64,000 nt of DNA from Pollutimonas harenae. GTDB taxonomy: Bacteria; Pseudomonadota; Gammaproteobacteria; Burkholderiales; Burkholderiaceae_B. Each line of letters opens with the position of its first letter. The first letter of the stretch is position 1. The position numbers and the translations under genes are program-made. Shown piece after piece: positions 8,330 to 20,583 of the stretch. The DNA is taken from positions 124,001 through 188,000 of the forward strand of contig NZ_SDQD01000002.1 of NCBI RefSeq assembly GCF_004153685.1. The letters are read 5' to 3'. The notes beneath the pieces are model-generated. The model was not told the DNA's origin, did no database searches, and saw nothing but the letters and a program-made list of their open reading frames with translations.

Positions 8330-9438
8330 GCCAGCCGCTGATCGCCGACTCTGGTTTGGAGGTATTCCATCACTGCTTGCCGATCACCTCTGAATACGAT
8401 CTGCTCTGCCCGGCTTTCTTGCTGGTGGGCATACATGGGGTCGTAGTATTCGGCAAGCAGGCCTTCGATCCAGCCACGGTGCCCATCCACCGAGCCGCTG
8501 CGCTGCTGTTCGGCCAGGGCATTATCCATAATGGCGGCCAGGCGTTGATAGCGTTCCATGCCCAGGCGCTTGCTAATATTGCGCAGGCTTAGCCGCAGGT
8601 GCTCGGCAAAGGCGGTGATTCCAGACTCATCGCCATGCAGGCTGATGAATTCAGCACACAAATCAATCACATAATCACCCAATATGCGTTCGGTGCGATT
8701 GGCAAGGCTGTCTTCCAGCCATATCAAGGGGTCTTGTTGCAGCGTCTGACGCAGCGCTTGGGGCAGGGCACAGCGGCCTATCATGCGGCTCTCGTCTTCC
8801 AGGACAAAGGTCTGATGACCCTGAGCGCGTTTCTTCAGAAAATCAATAGCCAGGGCATTTTCGAAGTCGATCTGCCCAGGTTGGGGTGTGGCGTGTTTGC
8901 CGAAGCTTGAGCCACGATGATGTGCGTGTCCTTCCAGGTCGATGACGTTGGGCAGTTGCAGCAGCAGCTCGGTTTTACCCGTGCCGGTAAAACCGCCGAC
9001 CAGGATGAAGCGGCATTCTGTCTGTGCTGCTACGATGGTCTCGATCAGAAAGTTACGCATGGCCTTGTAGCCCCCGGGAACGCGTGGGTAGTCGAGGTCG
9101 GCCTCGGCTTTCAGCCACTGCTGGGCAATTTGCGATCGCAGGCCACCGCGAAAGCAATACAGGTACCCATCAGGATGCTTGCGGGCAAAATCCGCCCAGG
9201 CCGCAATACGTTCGGCTTTCAGTGTGCCGCTCACCAGCCTGTTACCCAGATCGATGGCGGCCTGCTGGCCATTTTTTTTGTAGCAAGTGCCGACTTTCCG
9301 CCGCTCTTCATCGTTCATCAGCGGCAGGTTGAGTGCTTGCGGGAAGGCGCCTTTGCTGAATTCGACTGGTGCGCGCATGTCCATCAACGGCAGATCGTTC
9401 AGGAAAATCTCTTTGTATTGATCGCTGTGGATGCGCAT
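8326..9438 (-). CDS. mnmH (selU): tRNA 2-selenouridine synthase
   Basis: Replaces sulfur by selenium in the wobble 2-thiouridine of certain tRNAs, with selenophosphate as donor, via a geranylated intermediate. The 370-residue protein has an N-terminal rhodanese domain whose active-site Cys95 lies in [10 protein letters not shown], and a P-loop domain with Walker [10 protein letters not shown] (148-156), both hallmarks of SelU. The ATG at 9438 was preferred over an adjacent upstream TTG. No selD (selenophosphate synthase) lies in this window; the enzyme needs one elsewhere in the genome. The 3' end overlaps the convergent Bug gene by 4 bp. Confidence 0.93.
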   Translation of the reverse strand: MRIHSDQYKEIFLNDLPLMDMRAPVEFSKGAFPQALNLPLMNDEERRKVGTCYKKNGQQAAIDLGNRLVSGTLKAERIAAWADFARKHPDGYLYCFRGGLRSQIAQQWLKAEADLDYPRVPGGYKAMRNFLIETIVAAQTECRFILVGGFTGTGKTELLLQLPNVIDLEGHAHHRGSSFGKHATPQPGQIDFENALAIDFLKKRAQGHQTFVLEDESRMIGRCALPQALRQTLQQDPLIWLEDSLANRTERILGDYVIDLCAEFISLHGDESGITAFAEHLRLSLRNISKRLGMERYQRLAAIMDNALAEQQRSGSVDGHRGWIEGLLAEYYDPMYAHQQESRAEQIVFRGDRQAVMEYLQTRVGDQRLA

Positions 9439-9611
9439 CAAGGGTCTCGATAGTTTAAATAGGCATGAACTTAGTGCATTCCCTAAGTGTGATGCGCGTG
9501 ATTATGGTGCACAATTCGGTCCATGCAGGTGAGGAGACAAGCCCTGCATGGGCATAGCCGATAAATCGGTACATAAGAAAGTAGCAGGTCCCATAAAAAA
9601 TACAAACGCAC

Positions 9612-9640
9612 AAAAGCCGACGACACAATCGTCGGCTTTT
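9612..9640 (-). terminator. Terminator of the trxB-smr operon
   Basis: AAAAGCCGACGA and TCGTCGGCTTTT form a near-perfect stem with a short loop, starting 2 bp after the smr stop codon. The stem is symmetrical, so it could also work on the other strand, though no plus-strand gene precedes it. Confidence 0.8.
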
Positions 9641-9641
9641 G

Positions 9642-11406
<1,765 letters not shown>

Positions 11407-11408
11407 CT

Positions 11409-13763
11409 ATGGCTAGATTACCTGCGACATCCCCACGCTCCTCACGCAATGTGCGTAACGGACCTTCTCCCCTGCAGTCCCGGCTGTCAGGTTTGCTTCG
11501 CGAAGCACGCTGGATCGTCTTTGCAGCCTTGGCTGCCTGGCTGGGTTTGGTGCTTGCCACCTGGAACCCGGCCGATCCTGCCTGGTCGCATTCCGTACAC
11601 GCCACCACCACCATGAACCGTGGCGGAACGCTCGGCGCCTATATTTCTGATTTCCTTCTGTTCCTGTTCGGATATTCGGCCTGGCTGTGGGTTGTGCTGC
11701 TGGCACAACGCGTAGTATTGGGTTTTTATCGGCTCACGCACATTCTTCTACCTAATAAAGAAGAGCCTTTGCCCAGGCTGCACTGGGAAGTGGGCATAGG
11801 CTTTTTCCTGTTGTTTGTTGGCGCCATGGGCACCGAAGCACTGCAAATGACACAGTTTGGCGTTCACTTGCCAGCGGGCGCAGGCGGCCAATTAGGGCAA
11901 CTATTGGCCGGCGGCATGGCTTTGGCCATGGGCACAGCAGGGTGCACAATATTGCTGCTGGTCTTTGTGGCCGTAGGCGCCAGTCTCTTCTTCGGGTTTT
12001 CCTGGCTGCATCTGTCCGAGCGGGTGGGTCTAGCCATTGAAAAGTCCATACGCCGCCTCATCGACTTCAAGACGGCGCGCGATGACCGCAAAGTCGGCCA
12101 GGTCAAAAAGGCTGAGCGTGACGAAACGGTGGTGGCCAAGCAAGAAAAACTGGTCCACGAGCAACCGGTGCGCATTGAACCGGCCATCACCACAGTACCC
12201 AAATCAGCACGTGTTGAAAAAGAAAAGCAAAAAACGCTATTTACCGCCACCGTCGAGGGCGGTGGTTCTGGCGATTTGCCGGCAATCAGCTTGCTTGATA
12301 TGCCGGTCGATAACCTTGAAACAGTCTCCCCCGAAACCATCGAGTACACCTCGCGCCTGATCGAGAAGAAGTTGTCCGACTTTGGGGTAAGTGTCGTGGT
12401 GGTGGCGGCCCAGGCCGGCCCCGTGATTACTCGCTACGAGATCGAGCCGGCCACTGGGGTGAAAGGCAGCCAGATCGTGAATCTGGCCAAAGACCTGGCC
12501 CGTGCGCTCAGCCTGGTCAGCATACGAGTGGTTGAAACCATACCTGGCAAGAACCTGATGGGGCTGGAGCTACCCAACCCCAAGCGCCAAATGGTCAAGC
12601 TGTCCGAAATCATTGGTTCGCAAACGTATCATGCCAGCAGCTCCATGCTGACCATGGCGCTGGGCAAGGATATCGCTGGTAATCCGGTGGTGGCCGATCT
12701 GGCCAAGATGCCGCACTTGTTGGTGGCGGGTACAACTGGCTCAGGAAAGTCGGTCGGGATCAATGCCATGATTCTGTCGCTGCTGTACAAGGCCGATGCC
12801 ACGCAGGTTCGTCTTATCCTGATTGACCCAAAGATGCTTGAAATGAGCGTCTATGAAGGTATTCCGCATTTGCTTGCGCCAGTAGTCACTGATATGCGCC
12901 ACGCCGCCAACGCCTTGAACTGGTGTGTGGGCGAAATGGAGAAACGCTATCGACTGATGAGCAAAATGGGCGTACGCAATCTGGCAGGCTACAACAATAA
13001 GATACGCGAGGCGATCAAGCGGGAAGAACCCATACCCAATCCGTTCTCCCTGACGCCCGATGCGCCCGAACCCTTGGCACCGCTACCCATGATCGTGGTC
13101 GTCATCGACGAGCTGGCTGACTTGATGATGGTGGTAGGCAAGAAAATCGAAGAGTTGATTGCCCGCCTGGCGCAAAAGGCACGCGCCGCCGGCATACACC
13201 TTATTCTGGCTACTCAGCGGCCCAGCGTGGACGTTATCACGGGCCTTATCAAGGCCAATATACCTACACGCATTGCGTTTCAGGTGTCCTCGAAAATCGA
13301 TTCGCGCACCATCCTGGACCAGATGGGCGCTGAAACACTCCTGGGCCAGGGCGACATGCTGTATATGCCACCGGGTACGGGTTTGCCTGTTCGCGTGCAT
13401 GGGGCTTTTGTGCACGACGATGAGGTCCACCGGGTGGTTGACTCTCTGAAAGAGCAGGGCGAACCTAATTATGTGGACGGGCTGCTCGAAGGTGCGCTAG
13501 AAGGCGAGACCGGCGACGGGGTGGGTAGCGTGACCGGGTTTGCCGACGCCGAATCCGATCCCCTGTATGATCAGGCCGTCGAGGTTATTTTGAAGAACCG
13601 GCGTGCGTCAATTTCGTCGGTCCAGCGTCATCTACGCATAGGCTATAACCGTGCTGCACGTCTGCTCGAGCAAATGGAGCAGGCCGGGCTGGTGTCACCC
13701 ATGCAGTCCAATGGCAATCGTGAAATTCTGGTTCCGGCGGGGAGTGGATCAAATGAAGATTAA
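11409..13763 (+). CDS. ftsK: DNA translocase FtsK
   Basis: Septum-located ATP-driven DNA pump that clears the chromosome terminus and activates XerCD at dif. The 784-residue protein has about four N-terminal membrane segments (roughly 35-52, 76-104, 126-148 and 163-198). A short charged linker follows (about 210-290), then the motor with Walker A GTTGSGKS (441-448) and a C-terminal winged-helix gamma domain (about 715-780) that reads KOPS sites. The linker is much shorter than in E. coli FtsK, which is usual for the SpoIIIE-length forms in betaproteobacteria. The stop overlaps the start of lolA by 11 bp, so the two genes are coupled. Confidence 0.96.
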   Translation: MARLPATSPRSSRNVRNGPSPLQSRLSGLLREARWIVFAALAAWLGLVLATWNPADPAWSHSVHATTTMNRGGTLGAYISDFLLFLFGYSAWLWVVLLAQRVVLGFYRLTHILLPNKEEPLPRLHWEVGIGFFLLFVGAMGTEALQMTQFGVHLPAGAGGQLGQLLAGGMALAMGTAGCTILLLVFVAVGASLFFGFSWLHLSERVGLAIEKSIRRLIDFKTARDDRKVGQVKKAERDETVVAKQEKLVHEQPVRIEPAITTVPKSARVEKEKQKTLFTATVEGGGSGDLPAISLLDMPVDNLETVSPETIEYTSRLIEKKLSDFGVSVVVVAAQAGPVITRYEIEPATGVKGSQIVNLAKDLARALSLVSIRVVETIPGKNLMGLELPNPKRQMVKLSEIIGSQTYHASSSMLTMALGKDIAGNPVVADLAKMPHLLVAGTTGSGKSVGINAMILSLLYKADATQVRLILIDPKMLEMSVYEGIPHLLAPVVTDMRHAANALNWCVGEMEKRYRLMSKMGVRNLAGYNNKIREAIKREEPIPNPFSLTPDAPEPLAPLPMIVVVIDELADLMMVVGKKIEELIARLAQKARAAGIHLILATQRPSVDVITGLIKANIPTRIAFQVSSKIDSRTILDQMGAETLLGQGDMLYMPPGTGLPVRVHGAFVHDDEVHRVVDSLKEQGEPNYVDGLLEGALEGETGDGVGSVTGFADAESDPLYDQAVEVILKNRRASISSVQRHLRIGYNRAARLLEQMEQAGLVSPMQSNGNREILVPAGSGSNED

Positions 13764-14388
13764 TACTGGTTTCAAGCAGTTTCTGGTCGCAGCCACACTG
13801 GCGGTCAGCCCGCTGCTGGCCTGGTCGGCGCAGGCGCCCGAACAGCTCGAGCAGTTCATCGCCCAGGTAAAGTCGGCCACCGGTGACTTTACCCAGCAAA
13901 GCCTGGGCCAAAATGGCCAGGGTAAGCCTGCACAGTCAGGCCAGTTCTCGTTCAAGCGACCGGGGCAATTCAAATGGTCGGTTATAAAACCCTACGAACA
14001 ACTGATCATTTCCGACGGGAAAAAAGTTTACCAATACGATCCCGATCTGGCGCAAGTTACTGAACGAGGCGTCGATCAATCCATAGGTGCGTCGCCAGCG
14101 GCTATTTTATTTGGTTCGGGTTCGCTTGAAGAAGCCTTTACCATTTCCAGTCTGCCGTCCAAAGACGGCTTCGACTGGCTGCGAGCTCAACCGCGCGGTG
14201 CCAATGCAGGTTTCACGCATGTTGATATTGGTTTCAAGGACGCCATGCCGGCCCGGCTCGAGCTACTCGATTCCTTTGGTCAAACCACGCGCATAGACCT
14301 GAACAATATTGTGGCCAACCCTCAGTTGGGTGCTGACGAATTTTCCTTCACACCGCCGGCCGGTGTCGATGTCGTCAAAATGCAGTAG
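13753..14388 (+). CDS. lolA: Outer-membrane lipoprotein carrier protein LolA
   Basis: Periplasmic chaperone that ferries lipoproteins from the LolCDE complex to LolB at the outer membrane. The 211-residue precursor has a signal peptide of about 26 residues ending in AWSA. The mature part shows LolA features: a run near DFTQQ, then [29 protein letters not shown], where the Arg corresponds to a conserved lipoprotein-handling residue. ATG 13753 was chosen because the signal peptide begins there; longer frames run inside ftsK. The gene overlaps ftsK by 11 bp and ends 6 bp before rarA, giving a tight ftsK-lolA-rarA operon. Confidence 0.95.
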   Translation: MKINTGFKQFLVAATLAVSPLLAWSAQAPEQLEQFIAQVKSATGDFTQQSLGQNGQGKPAQSGQFSFKRPGQFKWSVIKPYEQLIISDGKKVYQYDPDLAQVTERGVDQSIGASPAAILFGSGSLEEAFTISSLPSKDGFDWLRAQPRGANAGFTHVDIGFKDAMPARLELLDSFGQTTRIDLNNIVANPQLGADEFSFTPPAGVDVVKMQ

Positions 14389-14394
14389 GCCTTT

Positions 14395-15726
14395 ATGGCA
14401 AGCTCGCAAGATTTGTTTTCCAGTGCAGCCAGCATGTATGCGCATGCGCCCCTGGCCGAGCGCATGCGTCCCAAGACACTGGCTGATGTGGTGGGGCAGG
14501 CGCATTTGCTGGGGCCAGGCAAGCCTTTAAGGGTTGCATTTGATTCGGGCCGACCTCATTCCATGATTTTCTGGGGGCCACCAGGGGTGGGCAAGACGAC
14601 GCTCGCCCGACTGATGGCCGATGGCTTTGATGCCCAGTTCCTGGCCATTTCAGCAGTGCTGGGCGGCGTCAAAGACATACGCGAGGCGGTCGTCTCGGCC
14701 CAGGTTGCGCAAGGGCAGGGCCGACGCACCATATTGTTTGTCGACGAGGTCCATCGATTCAACAAGGCGCAGCAAGATGCCTTTTTGCCTTATGTAGAAA
14801 GCGGTCTGTTCACCTTTATTGGTGCAACCACCGAGAATCCCTCTTTTGAAGTCAACTCGGCTTTGCTTTCGCGTGCACGCGTCTATGTGTTGCAGTCCCT
14901 GGCGTTGGAGGAATTGCTGCTGCTTGTCGAGCGTGCCGTTGTTATTCTGAACCAGGATGGTGAACCCTTGCAGTTCGAGCCGGCCGCATGCGAGCAACTG
15001 GCCGGCTGGGCAGATGGCGATGCGCGACGGGTAATCAATGCCATGGAAGTGGTGGCCGAATCGGCCCGAGGCGCGGGTCGCCGCCTGATCGACAGTGAGT
15101 GGCTGGAAACCTCCTTACCGCAAAACTTGCGCCGCTTCGACAAAGGCGGTGACGCGTTTTACGACCAGATCAGCGCTTTGCATAAAGCGGTGCGCGGCTC
15201 AGATCCCGATGCGGCCTTATATTGGTTTGCGCGTATGCTGGATGGCGGCGCCGATCCCAAGTATTTGTCGCGCCGCATTGTTCGCATGGCTATCGAAGAC
15301 ATTGGCCTGGCCGATCCGCGGGCGACCGAACTGGCCCTGAGCGGTGCCGATATCTACGAACGGCTGGGCTCACCCGAAGGAGAGCTTGCGCTGGCTCAGG
15401 CCGTCGTCTACCTTTCTTGTGCAGCCAAGTCCAACGCAGTTTATAACGCCTACAAGCAGGCTCGGCGCTACGCTGAAGAAAATGGCAGTGCCCCTGTGCC
15501 CATGCATCTGCGCAATGCGCCTACCAAGCTCATGAAAGAACTCGGGCATGGCCATGCCTACCGGTACGCTCACGATGAACCACATGCCTATGCAGCGGGC
15601 GAGCACTATTTTCCCGATGGTTTGAGAGCACGCTTCTATCGGCCGAGCGATCGGGGGCTTGAGGGTAAAATCTCCGAGAAGCTGGCCTTTTTGCGCGAAC
15701 TCGACAAGCAATATGGCAAGGGCTGA
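14395..15726 (+). CDS. rarA: Replication-associated recombination protein A (AAA+ ATPase)
   Basis: RarA/MgsA acts at stalled replication forks, using clamp-loader-like ATPase activity to process DNA ends. The 443-residue protein has Walker [11 protein letters not shown] (60-69), Walker [11 protein letters not shown] (113-122) and a sensor region [12 protein letters not shown]. The C-terminal tetramerisation domain ends with the family pattern [18 protein letters not shown]. It starts 6 bp after lolA and is followed 32 bp later by serS, the same order seen in E. coli and many proteobacteria. Length is normal. Confidence 0.95.
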   Translation: MASSQDLFSSAASMYAHAPLAERMRPKTLADVVGQAHLLGPGKPLRVAFDSGRPHSMIFWGPPGVGKTTLARLMADGFDAQFLAISAVLGGVKDIREAVVSAQVAQGQGRRTILFVDEVHRFNKAQQDAFLPYVESGLFTFIGATTENPSFEVNSALLSRARVYVLQSLALEELLLLVERAVVILNQDGEPLQFEPAACEQLAGWADGDARRVINAMEVVAESARGAGRRLIDSEWLETSLPQNLRRFDKGGDAFYDQISALHKAVRGSDPDAALYWFARMLDGGADPKYLSRRIVRMAIEDIGLADPRATELALSGADIYERLGSPEGELALAQAVVYLSCAAKSNAVYNAYKQARRYAEENGSAPVPMHLRNAPTKLMKELGHGHAYRYAHDEPHAYAAGEHYFPDGLRARFYRPSDRGLEGKISEKLAFLRELDKQYGKG

Positions 15727-15737
15727 GGTCCTCTTAA

Positions 15738-17111
<1,374 letters not shown>

Positions 17112-17168
17112 GCATTTTCGACATGGGGCAAATCGGTATGCAGCCAACATAAGGCAAAAGGAGTAGAC

Positions 17169-17957
17169 ATGGATCTTGAGTTGCGTGACAAAGTCGTGCT
17201 GGTCACCGGCGGCAGTAAAGGCATAGGCTTGGCCTGTGCGCTTGCTTTCGCCCGTGAGGGTGCAAAGGTGGCTATTGCATCGCGCAGTGCCGACAATCTT
17301 GCGGCAGCTCGGGCAGAGCTTGAGCGGGCTGGATATCAGGTCTACACCCATGCCGCCAATTTAAGTGACGCCGATGATGCGCAGAAGTTGGTCGATGCCG
17401 TTGAAGCCCAGGTAGGGCCAATTGCCGTGCTGGTGAATTCCGCCGGAGCAGCCCAACGCTATGCCCCGGCCACACTGACGCCGCAGTCGTGGCGCGACGC
17501 CATGGACGCCAAATATTTTCCCTATATCAACGCCATGGATGCCACGATCAAGAAAATGGTTGGCCGAGGCAAGGGTGCCATCGTCAATATCATCGGTGCT
17601 GGCGGAAAAGTGGCCAGCCCCTTCCATATACCGGGCGGCTCTGCCAATGCGGCTCTTATGCTTGCCTCGGCCGGCCTGGCCAACGCCTGGGGCAGCAAGG
17701 GCATACGCGTCAACGCAATCAATCCAGGGGCGACCCATACCGAGCGGGTTCAGGGCGCATTGAAAGCCGAGTCGGAGTTGACCGGCAAGTCAACCGCCGA
17801 ATTGCTGCAGGCACGAGAGCAAAGTATTCCGCTTGGCCGCTTGGCCAAGCCAGAAGAGGTGGCAGATGCTGCGCTATACCTGGCTTCCGAACGAGCCAGC
17901 TATGTGACTGCAGCGCTGCTGACCATGGATGGTGGCTTGCATCCCATAGGAGCCTGA
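17169..17957 (+). CDS. SDR-fold protein with a degenerate catalytic site
   Basis: A 262-residue classical short-chain dehydrogenase/reductase fold. The cofactor site looks intact: TGGSKGIG (13-20), the NSAG motif (90-93) and a C-terminal DGGLHP. The catalytic residues are not the usual ones: the Ser position is Gly143 (in NIIGAGGK), the Tyr position is Gly156 and the Lys position is Asn160 (in PGGSANAALM). So it probably binds NAD(P) but cannot use the standard Ser-Tyr-Lys mechanism. The start has AAAGGAG 6 bp upstream. It follows serS by 57 bp and may be a separate unit. The substrate and role are unknown. Confidence 0.85.
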   Translation: MDLELRDKVVLVTGGSKGIGLACALAFAREGAKVAIASRSADNLAAARAELERAGYQVYTHAANLSDADDAQKLVDAVEAQVGPIAVLVNSAGAAQRYAPATLTPQSWRDAMDAKYFPYINAMDATIKKMVGRGKGAIVNIIGAGGKVASPFHIPGGSANAALMLASAGLANAWGSKGIRVNAINPGATHTERVQGALKAESELTGKSTAELLQAREQSIPLGRLAKPEEVADAALYLASERASYVTAALLTMDGGLHPIGA

Positions 17958-17959
17958 AG

Positions 17960-18442
17960 TCAGGTAATAATGAGCCTGCGATGGCGTTTGTGCCTGATGG
18001 GCTTGGTTCCAGGTATTGCATAGTTTGCACGGCTGACTGGCCGATGCGCATGGTGGTCTGCAGAGAAGTCCTGGTCTTTTTGGGGGCCTGCAATTTGTCT
18101 GTTGGCTGCTGTGCTCATGCCAATCAAGCTTTGCCCGGAATCAAGCGTGCTGTCGTCTTCATAGACAGTTGGAGATGACAGGGTCAACACGCTGAAGATG
18201 GCAGCAACCCATATCACGAGTGACAGCAAAGACGCCATACCTCCGTTCAGGCTGGCGTAGCCGGTGGCTTCAGAAGCGTGAATATGGAGCAGGGAAGATA
18301 AATAAGGAACGTGTCCCAGGCCTTCGAGCAAGAGATTGCCCGGAATGCGGTATACCCACTTGGCTGCTTCCCAGAGTTCCCACGCGCTGTAGGCTCCGTT
18401 GCCGTTCAGGTCGATGGTCCATACAAAGGATTGGATGTTCAT
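17960..18442 (-). CDS. Small membrane protein with an EF-hand-like loop (hypothetical)
   Basis: A 160-residue protein, unnamed. Residues 11-22 read DLNGNGAYSAWE, which fits the 12-position EF-hand calcium loop (acidic or Asn at 1, 3 and 5, Gly at 6, Ser at 9, Glu at 12). It is followed by LWEAAKWVYRIPGNLLLEGLGHVPYLSSLL and a clear membrane helix (SLLSLVIWVAAIFSVLTL, about 91-108). The last 50 residues are polar and His/Arg-rich. I recall similar proteins in other Burkholderiales, without known function. GGAG lies 5 bp before ATG 18442. The 3' end meets the convergent SDR gene at a distance of 2 bp. Confidence 0.7.
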   Translation of the reverse strand: MNIQSFVWTIDLNGNGAYSAWELWEAAKWVYRIPGNLLLEGLGHVPYLSSLLHIHASEATGYASLNGGMASLLSLVIWVAAIFSVLTLSSPTVYEDDSTLDSGQSLIGMSTAANRQIAGPQKDQDFSADHHAHRPVSRANYAIPGTKPIRHKRHRRLIIT

Positions 18443-18534
18443 GACGGCTCCTTGTTCAGCCGGCCAGGCAAGCCATTGTGCCTGGACCTAAACAGGGGCA
18501 ATTGGCCCCATTCCCAATACATCACATGACACAT

Positions 18535-18557
18535 CCTTACTATAGGCCTATGTAAGG
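18535..18557. repeat. Imperfect palindrome upstream of the EF-hand gene
   Basis: CCTTAC (18535-18540) and GTAAGG (18552-18557) flank TATAGGCCTAT, giving a near-perfect 23-bp inverted repeat 93 bp upstream of the minus-strand start at 18442. It could be an operator of that gene; no regulator is adjacent. Confidence 0.35.
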
Positions 18558-18608
18558 AAAATATGCAACATTTCTTAAGCTCCAGCCGCTGGCCGGCATT
18601 TCAATGAA

Positions 18609-18638
18609 AAAGGCCCTTGAAGCGATTCAAGGGCCTTT
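18609..18638 (-). terminator. Terminator downstream of tRNA-Ser(CGA)
   Basis: AAAGGCCCTTGA and TCAAGGGCCTTT form a perfect 12-bp stem with a 6-base loop. Read on the minus strand it is followed by TTTTTCATT, and it lies 11 bp after the tRNA 3' end. Confidence 0.85.
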
Positions 18639-18648
18639 AAGCATTCGT

Positions 18649-18739
18649 TGGCGGACAGGGTGGGATTCGAACCCACGGTACGGGGTTACCGTACGCCTGA
18701 TTTCGAGTCAGGTACATTCGACCACTCTGCCACCTGTCC
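18649..18739 (-). tRNA. tRNA-Ser (anticodon CGA)
   Basis: Read on the minus strand, the 91-nt gene has the acceptor stem GGACAGG/CCTGTCC, discriminator G and an encoded CCA. The anticodon loop gives CGA (codon UCG). A long variable arm built around CGTACGG/CCGTACG is typical of serine tRNAs. The T arm contains GGTTCGAATCC. A terminator follows. Confidence 0.95.
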
Positions 18740-18750
18740 TGTTTGCTGCA

Positions 18751-18805
18751 CTTGCCTGACCACAGCGTTTGGTTCGGTCGAAAACCAAACATGGCTAAAG
18801 GCAAG
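18751..18805. repeat. Nested inverted repeats upstream of tRNA-Ser
   Basis: An inner pair GTTTGGTT (18767-18774) / AACCAAAC (18783-18790) sits within an outer pair CTTGCC (18751-18756) / GGCAAG (18800-18805). It lies between the tRNA gene and bdhA. The function is unknown; there is no T-run. Confidence 0.35.
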
Positions 18806-18941
18806 TCCGCTATTCTAGCAAGAAATAAAAAAATATCATAATGACCTATCTGCGTTGTCGGCGGGCCATTATGGTGTACTTGCCAGGCAGTACACTAAGA
18901 CTGGAAACTGGATTTTTTGAACCGAACAAGAAAGGAATATT

Positions 18942-19724
18942 ATGCTTAAAGGTAGAAATGCAGTCGTAACCGGCTCAACCAGCGGTATTGGTCTGGCGAT
19001 TGCCCGTGAACTGGCTGCCAACGGCGCAAACGTGGTGATTAATGGTTTTGGTGACGCTGATGCCATCGAAAAGGAAAGAGTCAATCTCGAGCTTGAATTC
19101 GACGTCAAGGCGTATTACATCAATGCCGACCTGATGCAGGCGCAGGCCACACGCGACCTTATCGAGCAGTCCGTCAAGGCTTTGGGCAGCATTGACATCC
19201 TGGTCAATAATGCCGGTATCCAGCATACCGATCTGATTGAAGATTTTCCGGTAGATCGCTGGGACGCCATTATTGCCCTGAACCTGTCGGCAGTTTTCCA
19301 CGGCACGGCGGCGGCGTTGCCTTACATGAAAAAGCAGGGCTGGGGGCGCATTATCAATATTGCTTCCGCTCATGGCCTGGTTGCCTCGGCTACCAAATCC
19401 GCCTATGTGGCTGCCAAACACGGTGTTGTGGGTCTGACCAAGGTCACCGCGCTCGAAAATGCCGGCAATGGCGTCACCTGCAATGCGATCTGCCCGGGCT
19501 GGGTGCGTACGCCGCTCGTTGAAAAGCAAATCGAGGCCTTGGCACAGAAGAGCGGTATAGATACCGATGCGGCCGCTAAAGAGCTGTTGTTTGAAAAGCA
19601 GCCCTCATTGCAGTTTGTGACGCCCAAGCAACTGGGTGGCGCGGCGGTATTCCTGGCATCCGAAGCGGCTGACCAGATGACCGGCACGACTTTGTCGCTG
19701 GACGGCGGCTGGACGGCGCGCTAA
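18942..19724 (+). CDS. bdhA: 3-hydroxybutyrate dehydrogenase
   Basis: NAD-dependent SDR that interconverts D-3-hydroxybutyrate and acetoacetate, usually in polyhydroxybutyrate or ketone-body use. The 260-residue protein has TGSTSGIG at the N-terminus and the catalytic Ser142, Tyr155 and Lys159. It also has the substrate residues known from the Pseudomonas fragi enzyme, at the same positions: Gln94, His144, Lys152 and Gln196. That match separates it from generic SDRs. AAGGAAT precedes the start. It is followed 13 bp later by yaaA, so the two may be co-transcribed. No phaC or phaZ genes are in the window. Confidence 0.93.
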   Translation: MLKGRNAVVTGSTSGIGLAIARELAANGANVVINGFGDADAIEKERVNLELEFDVKAYYINADLMQAQATRDLIEQSVKALGSIDILVNNAGIQHTDLIEDFPVDRWDAIIALNLSAVFHGTAAALPYMKKQGWGRIINIASAHGLVASATKSAYVAAKHGVVGLTKVTALENAGNGVTCNAICPGWVRTPLVEKQIEALAQKSGIDTDAAAKELLFEKQPSLQFVTPKQLGGAAVFLASEAADQMTGTTLSLDGGWTAR

Positions 19725-19737
19725 AGGAAGCTTCGAT

Positions 19738-20529
19738 ATGCTGTTGTTATTGTCTCCAGCCAAAAAGCTGGATTACGATTCGCCTGTTCGTAGCACCTTG
19801 CATACCCAGCCGTTGTTTGTCGAGCAGTCGACTGAGCTCATCAAGGTCCTGAAGAAAAAATCCGCTACGGATATCGCAGGCTTGATGAAGTTGAGTGATA
19901 CGCTGGCCAAGCTTAACGTCGAGCGTTACGCGGCCTGGAAGCCTGTGTTCAACCAGACCAATTCACGTCAGGCGGTTCTGGCTTTCAATGGTGATGTATA
20001 CGAAGGCCTTGACGCATCCAGCTTGTCCGACGTCCAACTGAAGTGGGCGCAGGATCATCTGGCTCTGTTAAGTGGCTTGTATGGCGTATTACGTCCACTC
20101 GATCTGATGCAGCCATATCGACTCGAAATGGGTACGAGGCTGGAAACCAAAAAAGGGAAGAACCTTTATGATTTCTGGGGCGGCTCCATTGCACAATATC
20201 TGAACCAGCGTCTGGCCGAGCAGTCTGCGGGCAAGAAGAAGGAAGCGATTGTGCTGAACCTGGCATCCGAAGAGTATTTCAAGTCGGTTGATCGGGCTGT
20301 GTTGCAGGCCAGGGTGGTGCAGTGTGTGTTTCAGGATTATAAAAACGATGCCTGGAAGGTGATCAGCTTTCATGCCAAACGCGCACGCGGGCTGATGGCT
20401 CGATATGCCATCGAGCACAAGATCAACACCGTTGAAAAACTGCAAGGGTTCTCGGCCGAAGGCTACGCTTACACAGCAGCTGAGTCCAGTGCCGATAAGC
20501 TGGTGTTTCGGCGCAAAGCAAAAGCCTAG
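19738..20529 (+). CDS. yaaA: Peroxide stress protein YaaA (DUF328)
   Basis: A 263-residue protein of the YaaA/DUF328 family. In E. coli YaaA is induced by hydrogen peroxide through OxyR and limits free intracellular iron and DNA damage; it binds DNA. Family marks are the opening MLLLLSPAKKLDYDSP, the central LSGLYGVLRPLDLMQPYRLEMGT, the segment KNLYDFWG, and the late CVFQDYKNDAWKVISFHAKRARGLMARY. Length is typical. It begins 13 bp after bdhA. An inverted repeat at 20547-20579 separates it from the convergent FUSC gene. No OxyR site was identified. Confidence 0.94.
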   Translation: MLLLLSPAKKLDYDSPVRSTLHTQPLFVEQSTELIKVLKKKSATDIAGLMKLSDTLAKLNVERYAAWKPVFNQTNSRQAVLAFNGDVYEGLDASSLSDVQLKWAQDHLALLSGLYGVLRPLDLMQPYRLEMGTRLETKKGKNLYDFWGGSIAQYLNQRLAEQSAGKKKEAIVLNLASEEYFKSVDRAVLQARVVQCVFQDYKNDAWKVISFHAKRARGLMARYAIEHKINTVEKLQGFSAEGYAYTAAESSADKLVFRRKAKA

Positions 20530-20546
20530 GGCCATCGATAGATAGC

Positions 20547-20579
20547 GGTCAACACGCTTGCACTTCAGGCGTGTTGACC
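20547..20579. repeat. Inverted repeat between convergent genes
   Basis: GGTCAACACGC (20547-20557) pairs perfectly with GCGTGTTGACC (20569-20579). It lies between the 3' ends of yaaA and the FUSC gene and may stop transcription from both sides, although no long T-run follows in either direction. Confidence 0.6.
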
Positions 20580-20583
20580 AATC

